Shown here: piece by piece, positions 26,313 to 39,252 of the stretch
Layout: each line of letters opens with the position of its first letter
Numbering within the stretch: position 1 is the stretch's first letter
Assembly (NCBI GenBank): GCA_964058805.1
Contig: CAXKVV010000013.1
Coordinates: 310,001 to 374,000, forward strand
Direction: 5' to 3'
DNA length: 64,000 nucleotides
Source of the DNA: Schoenoplectus triqueter
Lineage: Eukaryota; Streptophyta; Magnoliopsida; Poales; Cyperaceae
The notes under the pieces: model-generated
Database searches by the model: none
The model's input: the letters and a program-made list of their open reading frames with translations, nothing else
What the model was told of the DNA's origin: nothing
Position numbers and translations under genes: made by a program

Positions 26313-26385
26313 GGCATCTCGGTGCGCCTTTCCCTTCAAAAACTAGTACAATCAAAATTTCTCAAGGTCAAAGCATAAATCTGCA

Positions 26386-28736
26386 ATGGATTCCTTGTTG
26401 AGTGCAGGTTGTCCGATGCCATTCTCTCTTATAAGCATAGCTATGCTTGTGATTTCTCTCTGTCTCTTCAAATGGTTCTTGTTCCAGTCCGAAAAGAAGA
26501 AGAATTATCCACCTGTTGCCGGTACAATCTTTCATCAACTGCTCAACTTCCCTCGGCTTATCGAGTATCAAACAGAGCTATGCAAAAAATACAAGACCTT
26601 CCGCATGATGACGCCCTTCTGTAACTATGTCTACACCGTCGATCCAGCCAATGTGGAATATATCCTCAAAACCAATGCTGCAAATTATGGCAAGGTAAAG
26701 GTTTATATATATCAAAACTAAAATCTCTAGATAGAAATCTTCCTACCTACAGTTGTTGGCTTTTCTGATGTTGTTTCTTTGTTAATGTAGGGACCTCAAG
26801 GTTATGAATTGATGAGTGACTTCTTTGGAGATGGTATCTTTGCTGTGGATGGGGACAAATGGCAGCAACAGAGAAAGATTGCAAGCTTTGAATTCTCAAC
26901 CAAAGTGTTAAGGAGTTACACCAGTGGTGCCTTTCGCACGACTGCAACCAAACTAGCTCAGACGGTGTCAGAGTTGGCCTCGTCCAACCAGAAGTTTGAT
27001 ATCCAAGTAAATTTCTGTTTACAATTTTATAATTATTGATTTGGGTTATTTTTTTCCTTGTTCTTACAAAATAGACGGGGGCTTAGTACTTCAAATTTGT
27101 GTTTCAAATGGACTTTTAACTCCATGCACTATATTATGTTTGATTATTTGATATTTTGTTAACATGTATGTGAGTTTGATTATTGATTGAAGCTCTAATA
27201 AAATAAATTATCTACTTTTAATTCAGGATTTAATGATGAGATCGACTATGGATTCAATCTTCAAAGTGTTGTTAGGAGTTGAACTGAGTACTCTGGTTGG
27301 GTTGGAAGAGAGCAAGGCATTCTCAAAAGCCATTGATGAGGCCAGTACCCAGACTCTTTACCGAATTTTTGACTTATCATGGAAGGTAAAGAAATTTCTA
27401 AATGTCGGCTCTGAAGCTCTGATGAAGAAAAATGTTAAGCTGATAAAAGACTTCATCGATAATGTAATCAACAAAAGGATTGAGCAGATTTCTACTCAGA
27501 AGGGAGATTTTGTAAGTCATGTATATGAATTGCAAGTTAATTATTATGCTGTGTATGTATTTGCCTATCAAAAATATACTCTCTTCACATTTGTTTTTGA
27601 ATACGCGCGCTTTCTTTTCTTTTCCTTTTTTATTTTGTGTTTGTGATAGATGAAGAAGGAAGATATCTTGTCAAGATTTCTAGCAGAAAAGGAGAGAGCT
27701 CCCGGTACCATCAGCAACAAGTACCTTAGAGATATAATCCTCAATTTCGCCGTTGCGGGGAGGGACACAACAGCTGGAACACTCTCTTGGTTTTTTTATT
27801 CGCTTTGTAAGCATCCTAACGTCCAAGAGAAGATTTTAAAGGAAATAAGAGAAGCAACGAAAATGGACAGGTCTAATGTGAAATTTGAGGAGTTCATTTC
27901 AAGTTTAAGCGATGAAAATCTGAACAGCATGCAATATCTTCATGCCACTCTTACAGAGACCTTAAGGCTGTATCCTGCAGTACCTCAGGTGAGAAAAATG
28001 AGAATTTTTTTCTTTAAAGACAAGAAATTATATTGCCTCTAGGAGAATTTAATATCCATAATTATGATATTACTGAGTTGTCAAAGAATTCATTCAATTG
28101 TGTAAGCAGACATCGATCACTTGATAAACAAAGAACATATTCTTTATCTTCATGGACTGGTTCTTGATTGAACATCTTATTATTATTATTATTTTTCAAA
28201 AAAGACTTAATATAAAATTTGGCCATTGTTCATAGGATTCGAAGTTTTGCTTCTCTGATGACACATTGCCAGATGGTTTTCATATAAAGAAAGGGGACTC
28301 AGTGGATTATCAACCATTGCCTATGGGAAGAATGAAGTTTCTATGGGGAGATGATGCAGAGGAGTTCAGGCCAGAGAGATGGCTTGACAAAAAAGGGCAA
28401 TTTGTGCCACAGAGCCCTTGCAAATTTACTGCTTTTCAGGTTGGAACGATGTCGCAATATCATTTTGAGGAATATCATTGTATAAAAATGTTTTAGCTGA
28501 TTGACACAATTGTTAGCTAATAAATGCTTTTTAATTTGTAATTATTTATCTAGGCTGGCCCTCGTATCTGTCTCGGGAAGGATTTTGCATACAGAGAGAT
28601 GAAGGTTCTTGCTGCCACTTTATTGTTCTTCTTCCAATTCAAAATGTGGGATGAATCTCGTGACGTGAAGTGGAAAACAATGCTGACACTCCATATTGAT
28701 GGAGGACTCGACCTGCGCGCTGTGCGTAGGAACTGA
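26386..28736 (+). CDS. CYP704: Cytochrome P450, CYP704 family (probable fatty-acid omega-hydroxylase)
   Basis: Six exons (26386-26694, 26791-27006, 27227-27511, 27650-27988, 28236-28439, 28554-28736), all joining in phase 0 at GT-AG introns, give 511 residues, normal for a plant P450. An N-terminal membrane anchor (about residues 13-35) fits the endoplasmic reticulum. Hallmarks are all present: the I-helix AGRDTTAG (306-313), the K-helix E373-T-L-R376, FRPERW (427-432), and the haem loop FQAGPRICLG with ligand Cys457. Stretches such as FGDGIFAVDGDKW, FCFSDDTLPDGF and MGRMKFLWGDDAEEFRPERW are typical of CYP704 in the CYP86 clan. Characterised members hydroxylate long-chain fatty acids (CYP704B for sporopollenin); the exact substrate here is inferred. 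The usual TYQPYAMGRM is VDYQPLPMGRM. It is convergent with the SKS gene 1.6 kb away. No frame damage seen. Confidence 0.93.
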
Positions 28737-30371
28737 CAGTATTCCAAATATTCTGAGGATCTACATCAAGATCCTCGGAGTGTGCTTGTTCCACCTCAGG
28801 GTGTGAACTTATTATGGAAACTGGGTAATGCTTGCTATCATCGTGTATCAGAAGTTGATATTGCAGTATGCATATGCAGCCATTAAGAATAAGAAATTGT
28901 ATGATAGATTTTATGTAATGCAAAACTTCTGATATGGTATCAATAATAAATGGTGTGATATCTTCATGGAGTCGACACTCTATCAGTGTTTTGATAATTA
29001 TTTCTGCTTGTTGATTATATGATCTTTTGCTATGTATGAAATGAAACTATTTCTTGTTAGGAGGCCCTCAATTTTCCTGTCAACTCTAACGTAAATAGGA
29101 GATGCTAACTCGCAAAATTATAGAACAAAATCGAGCTAGGTTAAGTAGAATGTCTTGAGAATTTTGCTCCAGCGCAAGGGAAATTAAGCCGGGAGGGAAC
29201 TTAGTAGATTCATTCCACTGCTATTAGGATTTTGAGATTATCAGATGCAGCTTGTTCTATGTAATTATGTGTGCCAGTTACAATCTCTTCTCATTCGTAA
29301 CGGGCCCTTTAAACCCACTATAGGATTTGTTCATCATTTGCTGACAAGAAGCTCAACACAGCTCGATCTGATTTCCATAACCTAAAATCATCCATTCACG
29401 CATTCAGTAAAAAATGTTTTTCATGCCCGGAAATTCTCCCATGCCAGTTGTTTTTGTTTGATCAGGCATGAATTGAAAATAAAACTTTTAATCTCCTTTG
29501 GACACCATCTGATTTTAAAAGCAAAGCACCTAGGTAACTTGACAAATAACAAGTTTCCAACCCAACAATTGGATGTCTTAAAGATAAAAAAGAATAAGAT
29601 AATGATAACTTTAAATTTTATTTCTTGAATGACTATATAGCTTATTTTATTCATGTTAGCTGTGAAAATTAAACTAATAAGTCCAGCATATATCCAAAGT
29701 AAGAATCTGGACAATTCCAAATCAATTGCTTGGTCTCACAGAAGCTCAAGAGTTTTTTATGGGACCCCCATTTATCCAACATAGCATCATTAAAATTTCC
29801 ACCAACAAAATTACAATTAGTAGTGAATTTAATTAACTTAACGATTATATGCTTTGCCTGGATAGGATGGTGGAAAGGTATTGTTAACTTTAGAATATGG
29901 GCATTAATTATTATAAGGATCCAATCTTATATAAACTTAAATTAGACCAAAATAATATCATACCAAACAGTGCTGAGTTATAAATCACGCAATTATTTAA
30001 GGGACAAAATTCATTATGCAACACGAAACATTTTTCTATGATATTGGATTGGAAATGAATGAATGTTTTATTTATGGTCTTTAGCTGTTGACACGAATTA
30101 ATTCATATCATTTGCAACCTACTGCAACAAAATTTGACAATTAGATGATCAAATTCTTAACATGAAGTTTGACAAAAATGACAATTAATCAAGCTATGTT
30201 CTTGTAACATTTTTGCTCTGCAGCATTTTAACTTTGTTCTGTCATTAGCAAGCAGGAACAGAGATTTAAAAAAAAAAAAAAGAAAGTAAATTAAACAGCA
30301 AAATTTCCAAATCTTCATCCAATGCCGGTCATTTATACCACATGATATTTGAGCATCCACAAGCAATATCA
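28737..30371. other. Convergent intergenic space between CYP704 and SKS
   Basis: It contains both 3' UTRs (CYP704 rightward, SKS leftward). AT-rich, with no gene or clear element recognised. Several short open frames here look like chance. Confidence 0.5.
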
Positions 30372-32330
30372 TCACACAGTATATGGAGGAGGAAGTGGGA
30401 GACCAACAACAGCACCGCACCTAAGCGCATTATCGGGCATGTTATACTCATCCCTCAGTGATCTGGCCTCTGAGACTACACTGATGTAAAGTTGCTGTCC
30501 CAAGTATTGATTTTCCCAGTTCTCAGATCGAAGATTCCACATACCAGCATTATCAAATGAAGTCATAATTGCCGTCCACGAATTTGGGTACACTTGTATC
30601 GAATATCTGCTTGCCGCATCAAGGAGGTTGTATGTCTTTCTCTTGTGTGGTGTCCATTTGCCTGGTCCCATACTGTAAGAACCAATTATGAAAGAAACTA
30701 GTTAACACAAAGTAATATGGTTGCATATGTTTTTTTTTTTGAAAAATATATAATTTGCACATTTTTGTATAAGAATCAAATTTTATAAACGTCCATAAAG
30801 GATCCCTATCCGGATTCTGAACCAGCGACCATAATTGGCATATTTAATTTAGTTATATCAACAACAGTTCTTACCCAACAGCGAAGAAGGCATAACCATC
30901 CAAGTGGTATGTCTGGATGCTCTTCTCAGGGTTCTCAAATATAATTTCGATGAATGTGCGGTGCTTTGCATTGATGACAATAGGCGCAATCTTCACAGGT
31001 GCGCCAACAACTGGTTCATCATGGATGATGTTGTAGCTGAACACCTTCTTTGCAATGTTGAAGTATTCAGCAAGCTTAAAAGGGGTTTTGGTGTTGATGT
31101 GAGATACACCATTGAGGGTGTAACGGAGCTTCCCATTAACTAGTTTACGGGAGTTGACGAGCTTGATTGTACGTGCAATATCAATCTGGCCATAGTGGTA
31201 CGAGCCTTGTGGGTTCGGACGAGCCGCACTGGCTGTCAAGTTCCACCTGAAGGACCTCCATTGGTTCAGAGACCAGGGCCAACCTACTGGTACCTTTGGG
31301 AGAGTCGGGTTAGGAGGCTGATTAGAACCAGCATATCGGATTATAGCAGTCGTAGTAATAGTTTCCTTCAAGAACCGGGACGACACAACCATGTAGTAGT
31401 CCATTGGCTTTTTGTTGGCTGTGACAAGAACCGAATAGCACTGGCCCACATGAACATCGAGAAGCTGATACATGTTTTGTATGGTATGGGACCCTTCCAT
31501 CTCGACAAGCTTCATGATGTGCCCTTGGATCCTGAAGTTGAGAGAAGTCTTCAAACCAACATTGCAAATTCTATACCTATAAGTCTTTCCGGGCTTCATC
31601 ACAAAAAGCGGTTTATTAGCTCTGCCAGATTTGCCGTTAATTAAGACCCCAGCAGGGCGACCAATGCTATGGCCTGTATCAAGCCTGTGCCTGAGGGCCT
31701 TGTGGTCATTACCATACCAGTCACTGATTAGGACCGTGTAATCATCAGCTGGTGGGTCAAAGGGGACTGGGATAAGGAGACGGCTGTTGACACGAAGGCC
31801 ACCAAATCCACCTACAGCCTTGTGCATGCCAAGTGATGGAAAGTAGTAGAAGCTGCCGATTTCATCCTTGACTTGGAATTTGTATGTGAAATTCTTTCCA
31901 GGCAGGATCGGGCAATTCGTCCCTGGAACACCATCTTGCCATGTGTTCTTCCTCTGTTGAATTCCATTCCTAAATCAAGCAATCATTTTTGCTAAGATTA
32001 ATATATATTTCTCAAGTGCTATAATACTTTACATTACATACTTCTTAAAATAAAATATTTCAGTAATTGATGAAAATTTATAAACCATGATAGGAGGAAT
32101 GGTTCATCGAGGTAGTTGTAAACATTGATGATGATGTTGTTGTTGGTTGTCGAGTTGATGTTAGGGCCCGGGAATTGCCCGTTAATCAAGATGCCTCGCT
32201 GCTTGACCCCCAATGGAGCAATCGTGCCATATGTAACCTTCCAAGTGAAATAGAGGTATGGATCCTCTGCTATGACCACTGAAAGAACCAGCAGGGCTGA
32301 AAGCAAAGACACTAATGCAGTACATCCCAT
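30372..32330 (-). CDS. SKU5-similar (SKS) / L-ascorbate-oxidase-homologue multicopper-oxidase-like protein
   Basis: Three exons, 32330-32086, 31969-30875 and 30672-30372, join in phase at GT-AG introns and give 546 residues, the normal SKS length. A signal peptide (about 1-21, MGCTALVSLLSALLVLSVVIA) sends it to the cell wall or plasma membrane. Three cupredoxin domains follow; family landmarks are WNGIQQRKNTWQDG (82-95), GSFYYFPSLGMHKAVGGFGG (about 120-139), VLISDWY and TYHLDGYAFFAVGMGPGKW. The copper-binding HxH and HCH motifs of true laccases and ascorbate oxidases are missing (FYYFPS and MWNLRSENWENQYLGQQLY stand in their place), as is normal for SKS proteins, so oxidase activity is unlikely. 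Relatives such as tobacco NTP303 and Brassica Bp10 are pollen-expressed; SKU5 itself affects directional growth. The C-terminus ends PLPPPYTV with no obvious GPI signal. The ATG used gives a clean signal peptide; only a GTG codon lies in frame 18 nt upstream. Confidence 0.93.
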
Positions 32331-34189
32331 TTCAGATTCCGGTACCACTGCATGTGTCAGAATAGCTGTGTATTATATCATCGTATATCAGACTAATCAA
32401 AATTTTATGGTGAGAAGTTGATCAGGATAGGTAACAGTTTGTTCCCTTTATGAGATTTTTGGCATAATCGTCTTCCATCATTATATAATTAGAACTGCAA
32501 TCATATGACCAGAATAAAAAAAAAAGAAGTCAAAGTAGGAAAATTTTAAAACAATAAGCTTACGGCCTTCGCCTGGATTGAAAGCTTGAAGGCCCTTAGA
32601 TAGTACCTTATTTTTCGTTTTTTTTTCTTTATTATTGGTAAAGAAAGATAATGCAAATTTGTTTGCTATTCCTGACTGAGCAAATGATCTTATATACAAA
32701 TACTAAAAGCGCGTATCGAGCAGCCGATGCCTAACTTAGTATGAGAACGGTTCCAGTAGTTTCATTGTCCAAGTTTATACCAATCACTCGAATTTGAGAC
32801 TCAGTTAACTACGATGTAGCAGTAGAGGTTGGAGCATTGACATTCTGTTTCTTTTCCTTTTTTCTGGTGCCATATTTAGAAGTTCAAAATACAGTTTAGA
32901 TGTTCAGTTCAGAATTTCAGATTTCAGTTAAGCTTATGTGGTGTTAAACCAGTTATCTCATGCAAATTCAGGCCTGGTTTCAACGTGAATTTATTCTATA
33001 ACCAATTGAGGCCTAGTCTCAGTCTTGGTTATATTTTGAGTTTAATCAACTTCCTAAAAAGGCCCAGTTTGATTTCTGCAATAGCTTTTTATCTGTGCGG
33101 GTCGTAGTTGGGTGTGGGCCGTGTGGCTTTGTTTAAACAATTAAATAAAAAACCTAACCTTTTTTTTCATTCAATGAAACAGACAAAATCTAAGCAAATT
33201 ATGTTTTGGTGGGATCCTTGACAATTAAAACTTCCGATAACTAAGAAAAACACATTGTCAAACATATTATAAAAAAAAATTATTATAATTTAGACTCTCT
33301 TTTTAAAAAAAAATTTGCGTGCCCATCAGTTCCATTACGAAACTAAAATAGCAAATATATATATATATATATATAACTTAGCTAGCTAACAGAGTTTGAT
33401 ATAGAAATCATATTGAATGGTTCGGATATGTTATATTTTACTTAAAATGTGAGATTTTAATATAATGCATCAGTACTTCCGTACATTGCAATGCACCATA
33501 ATTTCACTCATTAAATTAAACTTTACATAATTATGATCATAAGTCTTCAATTGCTTTTTTCAGCATCCGTGTGTCCATTTGATTAAGACTCCTTAGAATT
33601 CTATAAAATATCTCAAAAAGAAATTTATAAAATTCAAATTAAATTTTATAAAACAACAAATTAAAAAAATAGTACAATAATAATTAATAACAAAGTCACG
33701 GCAATCATGTGGGTAAGGCAATTTCACCTTTGGACTAAGCCATTAGTTGGAACCGAAGAAAAGTGCCATTTCCCTCAAAACAAACATACATAATCATACC
33801 AATGAATAAAATCAAACAACCATAATCAAACCAATGATTAAAATCAAACAACCAATAAAAGTATAAGCTAATAAGTGATGAACATATAGTAATAAAGTCA
33901 GTCATTTATACTTGATTAATTCAAGTAAGTTGTTTGAATAAGACAAATTGATCCTAAATTTTGTTGAAGCAAATCTAGTCTTCAATACTGATTAAAGATT
34001 AACAAGAAGAAATTTTCACTTTGAATACTTTGCAGTAAGTAAAAGAAACATCGCTACAAAATAAAAGGCCAAAGATCTTGTAATACCATATGCATTTTAT
34101 CATCAATGGATCATACAAAAGAATGAGAAAAAGTGATTCCATTGGGGCATTAAGCACAAAGAAAATCAAGCATTAGTACGCTGAAGAAG
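32331..34189. other. Upstream region of SKS, no gene seen
   Basis: It includes the SKS promoter and AT-rich intergenic DNA. A (TA)n tract lies at about 33,356-33,375, and a short tandem duplication built on ATGATTAAAATCAAACAACC lies around 33,805-33,857. Confidence 0.45.
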
Positions 34190-35440
34190 ATCTATGCAAA
34201 AAGTGATCTTTGATTTTTGGAGAGCAATCCTTTTTGCCGGGTCATTGATCATTATTGGTTAGAAATATGGAAGGAATGCTCTTCAATTTTTTTTATTTTT
34301 TGTTCCAGTATTTCGACCAATATATTATCAATGCACAGGCAAAAGGTATCGGTCTTTTTCAGTTACTAATTAGGGATACTGAATTACGCAAAAAGAAAAG
34401 GTTTAAAAATATAAAACACTTTACTCAAAAACTGTAAATTAATGGTTGAGACTTTTTAATAAATAAAGTGGGAAAAAAGTAGTCAATTGAAAAGAAAAAT
34501 TCCTAAGAACGGAAGATTAACATTAATTATATCAGTTTTAGATGCAGTACCCGTCTATTGAACGTCGATTTATAGATTATCAGGAAAGGTTTGGAAGCTA
34601 TTGCCTTGTTTCATTGAAATCCATTTACATTAATATAGAACCAATTGGTTAGGAGTTATGGAACAAGCTCTTATTCCTAAATGACTTTGGAGACTCTATA
34701 ATCCATCAGAGAAAGGATTATGGAAGAACATTAAGATGTTTCACCTTTCTGAAATAAGTAAATAAGGAATTACATATTTTTAATATAAGAAAAACAAAAA
34801 ATAGAAAATGATACTAATACTTTATTCTGAAAAGATAGATGGCTGACAGAATGTTTGCGTAGGACTCAATATCTATTATTATATGAATTAGCTACTCACA
34901 AAGATCATATTACAGTGTCTCAAGTAATTGCATTTTTTTGTAATGCAGATGAAAAAGTAGAATATTGTTTTATATCATTGTTCTTTAGCTTCTTTTATTT
35001 GAAATTGGATAGCTAGTTACAATCAGGGGCCAAAGACAGACTTTAGCACAAAGGGAGTAAAAAAATAATTATTTTTCAAAGGGGTCAAAACTAAAAAAAA
35101 ATCTTCATTATAAGCATGTTTTTTTTCTATTTTTTTTTTGAAAATATACATAAATATAAGGGGTCAATTGAATCCCCCACCCGGCACAACGTGGATCACC
35201 CTTGATTACAATAACTTTAATTTTCATTTTCATTGTAACACAATAGAAGAATTACATATGGAGAATTGATCACTGTATATCTTATAAAGATAAAAATATT
35301 TGTGAAATGCTAAGGGGAGTACTATTATGGGTATTATGAAATGAAAGAAATTGATTAATTTTTCAAAAGAGAATTATAAAAGTATAAGAACATTAAGGGG
35401 AGCTAACATTACCTTAAACAAATACTGAAGCAAAGTTAAA
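34190..35440 (+). pseudogene. Decayed LINE (C-terminal reverse-transcriptase/zinc-finger part)
   Basis: No long frame survives, but broken frames resemble the C-terminal part of plant L1-like elements: an ITVSQVIAF-like stretch near 34,910-34,940 and a WNERN.LIFQKR-like stretch near 35,335-35,375, the latter typical of the last residues of these proteins. Many stops and frameshifts show great age. It is interrupted at 35,024 by a hAT MITE. The assignment rests on short motifs only. Confidence 0.45.
35024..35204. mobile_element. hAT MITE inside the LINE relic
   Basis: The left end CAGGGGCCAAAGAC and the complement of the right end CAAGGGTGATCCAC form the terminal repeat. Flanks GTTACAAT (35016-35023) and ATTACAAT (35205-35212) match at 7 of 8 positions. 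It is 181 bp and non-coding. Confidence 0.8.
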
Positions 35441-38089
35441 TATAGTGGTAATATAGATATCATTCACTCAATAGTTCCACCTAATATTAACTCCTCTTCC
35501 TGCTGGTATTTATTTGTATGTTTTTGTTTGATTTCCTGTTGGATATGATAAGTTGAAAGTTCAGAGGAATATTTGGTTAAGTCTGAAAAGGAGATCATTA
35601 GCGAGCATTAGGCATTTTAAGTAATGATGGATTCTGGAACATAACATAGGTCGTTCTGATGATGTAGGCTTAAATCAGTTTGTCATTAATAAACAGTTTA
35701 AATTTTGGATGACCCTACAGTACCAGGGTGTGGTACCAAATCTGTTATATTGATACTCTGATTCATAATGAAGCCGGTGGATATATTACTTTTTAAAAAA
35801 AAAAAAAAATAGTGCAAACTGAAAAGTAATGGTATACATTTTACAGGGTTCGTTAGAATTTTAAAATTCTTAAATAAAGTCTGACATCTCTGGTAAATTT
35901 AAGATTACTTATGAAATTCTCTGAAGGGCCTTGATTAAGTTCCTCTTCCTGCATCTCTTCTAAGTACGTTCACTTTTTATTATTGTCAGGAATTCACCTC
36001 TGTGCCATATGATTAAATGTAGTTATGGCATTTATTCACTATTGAAGGCAAATCACGAGAAGATGAACTTCACTTTGTTGCCAGAAACTTGGAACTCCTT
36101 CAGATAGTGCTTATAGGAAAGAAATTTTTTTTGCTCTCTCTCTCTCTGTTTTTTTTTTTTTTTTTTTTTGGGGGGGGGGGGGGGGGGTAAAGACAGAATT
36201 GAATATCTTCGTATCTCAGTTGGCTGGATTTCCTACACAATTCCTATCTATGAAGAAATAACCAAGTTCAAAATTATCAGTATAGCGAAATTTACATGCT
36301 GGATGGAAACTTTCTCAAGTTCAGAACATGTCAAAGACATTTTGCCTCCAAGAGAGAAACTATTAGACACGTACTGAAAGATTCTCAGTGTCTTTTTTAC
36401 GAAAGATGAATTAAATAGAACATGCATGGGTTCATTATGTGACCACGACTATGTATTCAATCAGTGATCGAATCAACTCCGCGGTTTGCTAAATGTGCTA
36501 CCCGGCACATGCAACTGCAGTACTGTACCAAGTTGATTCAGTACAGATACTAAATAGTAGAATTTGAGGGGCTCATTTATGCCAGAATTTAATGTCATGA
36601 CCTACATTAAATCTTCAAGCCACTCTACATATATTACAGACAAGAATCTGAGTAGGAAAACAACTGCAAACAATGTAGTGACAGAACTTTCAAGTATTTT
36701 ATTTTCTTCATTATTCGTTTTCTATGTAGGTCGCCAAACCCTATGGAATAGCTATTTGACATTCATAGCAGGCATTAAGATATTGAAACAGAATGTTATT
36801 TTACCAAGGTTAAATAAAAAGATGAAGTACATAAAAGCATAGTCATCTTTTGTGTCTTTTGAGAGATTATATCATCTATTTTCTATTTTCTATTTGTGAT
36901 ATCTCACTTCTGGTTTAAATATACAAACTTGCTACTTCTATTAGACCTCAGACCACAGAGCTAGCAACCAGAGAAATCCTTTTCTGTATTGACCGTCAAC
37001 CTATATTTAGGCCTTCTTCTAAACAAAGGAGAGGCCCAATAAGAAAAATGGAAAAGTTGGGTCAAAGTGGGCCCTACAGAGTAGAAGAGCGTACAATCTT
37101 AAATTTAAATTTCACAGAATTTTCTGTGCATGTGCAGTTGTGCACAAGAGCTCATCTTATGCAGACAGACAGCTGATACATCCTATTAATAAATTCAAAA
37201 GATGGGGAAAGTACAGGACCACAACATGTGACCCACCTTCATTAAATCATGCATGTACAAAATCAAGAGATGGAATAGGTCACAGCAGTTGCTGACCCAA
37301 CTCACCTCCTATACAATTATTATACCACACAATGAAGTTAAGTTTCAAACATCTTGATATTTTTTTTTTCTAGACTACTCAAAATATTATGTATGCTTGC
37401 ATGCACATATATTTCAGCATTTTTGATCATTTCACGTGGGAGGATTGCAGAGGATGTTGGAACTGAAATTGGGTGACTCAGCACTAGTGAAGCCAAGAAA
37501 AGGGTCAGGATTAGCGAAAGACAGACAGCGAGGTAGGACCCACCACAAATATTTGTTTAGGTTTTGAAAGCACAACTTGTTATAAAATGGGTTTAGTTGA
37601 AGTAAGGCTAGAGGTTTTGAGTGTCTTTGTTGGTTTAGTGCTGGAAAGAACGAAGCAGAAGTGATGGTGCATGGTACCGGTACCGTGCCATCCCATTTGA
37701 CGTGTCTCCGTTTGCCCCTCAACCTCCAAGTCTCCTCTTTTACGCACATCGATGTGTTTAATTTATTTATTTATTTATTTACCACATCCACACCGCAGAT
37801 TCTCTTTCCGATGACCTCAACGTCCAACATGGAATCACATCCCCTGTTATATTTTTTCTATGGCAATAAGCTGTCATGATTTGAATGGGTGTATGATAAA
37901 TGAGAACCACATTAAAAGCACCTTCTATTATCTAAAATTTAGACCGTTTAAATTAATTTAATGGATCAAATTGAGTATGATAACTTGCTGCTATAGTTTT
38001 TTATGACAGCAGATGCTGATCCCGCCAAACACGCCAGTTCAGAAATAGTGAAAAACAGGTTCTTTGTGTTCTCAACTAGGACAAAAACT
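35441..38089. other. Intergenic, no gene recognised
   Basis: A long stretch without a protein family I know. It contains a (CT)n tract followed by T21-G18 (36,149-36,187) and, at 37,660-37,800, a G+C-richer patch with GGTACCGGTACC. The open frames at 36,564 and 37,432 show no family resemblance. Confidence 0.45.
36149..36187. repeat. T21-G18 homopolymer junction
   Basis: Twenty-one T are followed directly by eighteen G, preceded by (CT)n. It could be real simple sequence or an assembly or base-calling artefact. Confidence 0.8.
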
Positions 38090-38275
38090 ATGGCAGCAAG
38101 TTGTCATAAATTTGCTGATTTTATCTTGGTTTCACTTGTGTTGGTCAATGTGATCCCTATTGAATCATACGGCCGAAATTTGGAGGATAAATGCACGACA
38201 TCTGTAGATAATATGCAAAGGTTACATATTTTGCCATCAAACCGTAACTCGATCAAGTTAAGAACCAGAATATAG
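38090..38275 (+). CDS. Possible small secreted protein (61 residues), unrecognised
   Basis: From the ATG at 38,090 the product starts MAASCHKFADFILVSLVLVN, a plausible signal peptide with cleavage near residue 28, then a short polar tail with one cysteine. I do not recognise the family. An in-frame ATG at 38,003 would lengthen it by 29 residues but bury the signal peptide. It could be a real secreted peptide gene, the first exon of something larger (a weak donor lies near 38,220), or chance. No TATA box or homologue supports it from sequence alone. Confidence 0.25.
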   Translation: MAASCHKFADFILVSLVLVNVIPIESYGRNLEDKCTTSVDNMQRLHILPSNRNSIKLRTRI

Positions 38276-39252
38276 CCATCAACTCATACACAAGGGGCAG
38301 TGAGAATTATTGATGCTAAAGAAAAAGAAAAGAGAGGAGATATCATCAATGTAGATAAATTATTTGTTGGTTACTTTCATTTTCATTTCCTTTCTTTTTC
38401 CTACAGCCAAAAGTAACAAAAAAAAGAAAAAAAGGAAAAGAAAAGGTAAAAGTTAAAAAAGAAAGCTAGTCTATGGAGAGAGAGGTGGTACAACACAACA
38501 CAACACAACACAAGACAACACCACACATGGGGCACAGTACCTCCGGGACAGTAAGAGGCCATGATACCTCCTTTGATTCTCCATCCATCTCTTCAATCTC
38601 GCGTAATGACACACTCACTCACTCAACGCACACCCGTGAGTGTGGTCCACGCTCCTTTCACTTTTTCATCCATGTCCTCTCTGATTCCAGTTTGGTCTCC
38701 CTCCTATCTCTCTCTCTCTCCTCTCTCTACTCTTTGGTTTTGTATGCAAAGATTTTGACAGTATATGGCAGGGGTGGTAGGTAGTTATTTTTTTTTTTGA
38801 GAAAGGTAGGTAGGTAGTTAGTTACACACTAAATACTAACACTATTCTCAATTTTTGGAAAAAGGTACTTGCTCTGCTCCTCTTTTCTCTTTCTTTCTCT
38901 GGGTTTTGAAATATCTCAATCTCTCTCTCTCTCTCACTTAGAAATTAACATAGTAAAATAAAAAGCCAACGGCAGAGGTAACAGAGCAATCTTTTGGCTT
39001 TCCTAAACTCTAACATATAACAGCTATACTTATAATTAAGAAAGTAACCTATGATAACTATATAAACCTAAGGTAAGTACTAATAAGCTTAGTAATAGCC
39101 TAATAATAGTAGCATATATGAGTTTTCCTTTTTTTGCTCCTATCTTGTTAAAACTTTTTTCTTCTGTTTTTTTTCCAGCAGCTCTCTAGCAGGTGTATGT
39201 TAATGTTACTTACCCAAGCTAGAGAGAGAAACACCCCTTCTCTCACAACTAT
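38276..39252. other. 3' flank of the CCCH gene with simple repeats
   Basis: It presumably holds the 3' UTR of the CCCH gene, then simple sequences: (ACAAC)n-like at 38,492-38,522, CT-rich at 38,700-38,740 and (CT)n at 38,920-38,936. No other gene is supported. Confidence 0.45.

Noticed and set aside
31195..31644. 149-codon plus-strand frame over the SKS gene
   Set aside because: Antisense shadow of the large SKS exon.
37432..37749. 105-codon minus-strand frame
   Set aside because: No family resemblance, no promoter or splice context; likely chance in a G+C-richer patch.
38473..38784. 103-codon frame starting in a (ACAAC)n tract
   Set aside because: Driven by simple repeats; its Ser/Leu-rich content is typical of CT-rich DNA.
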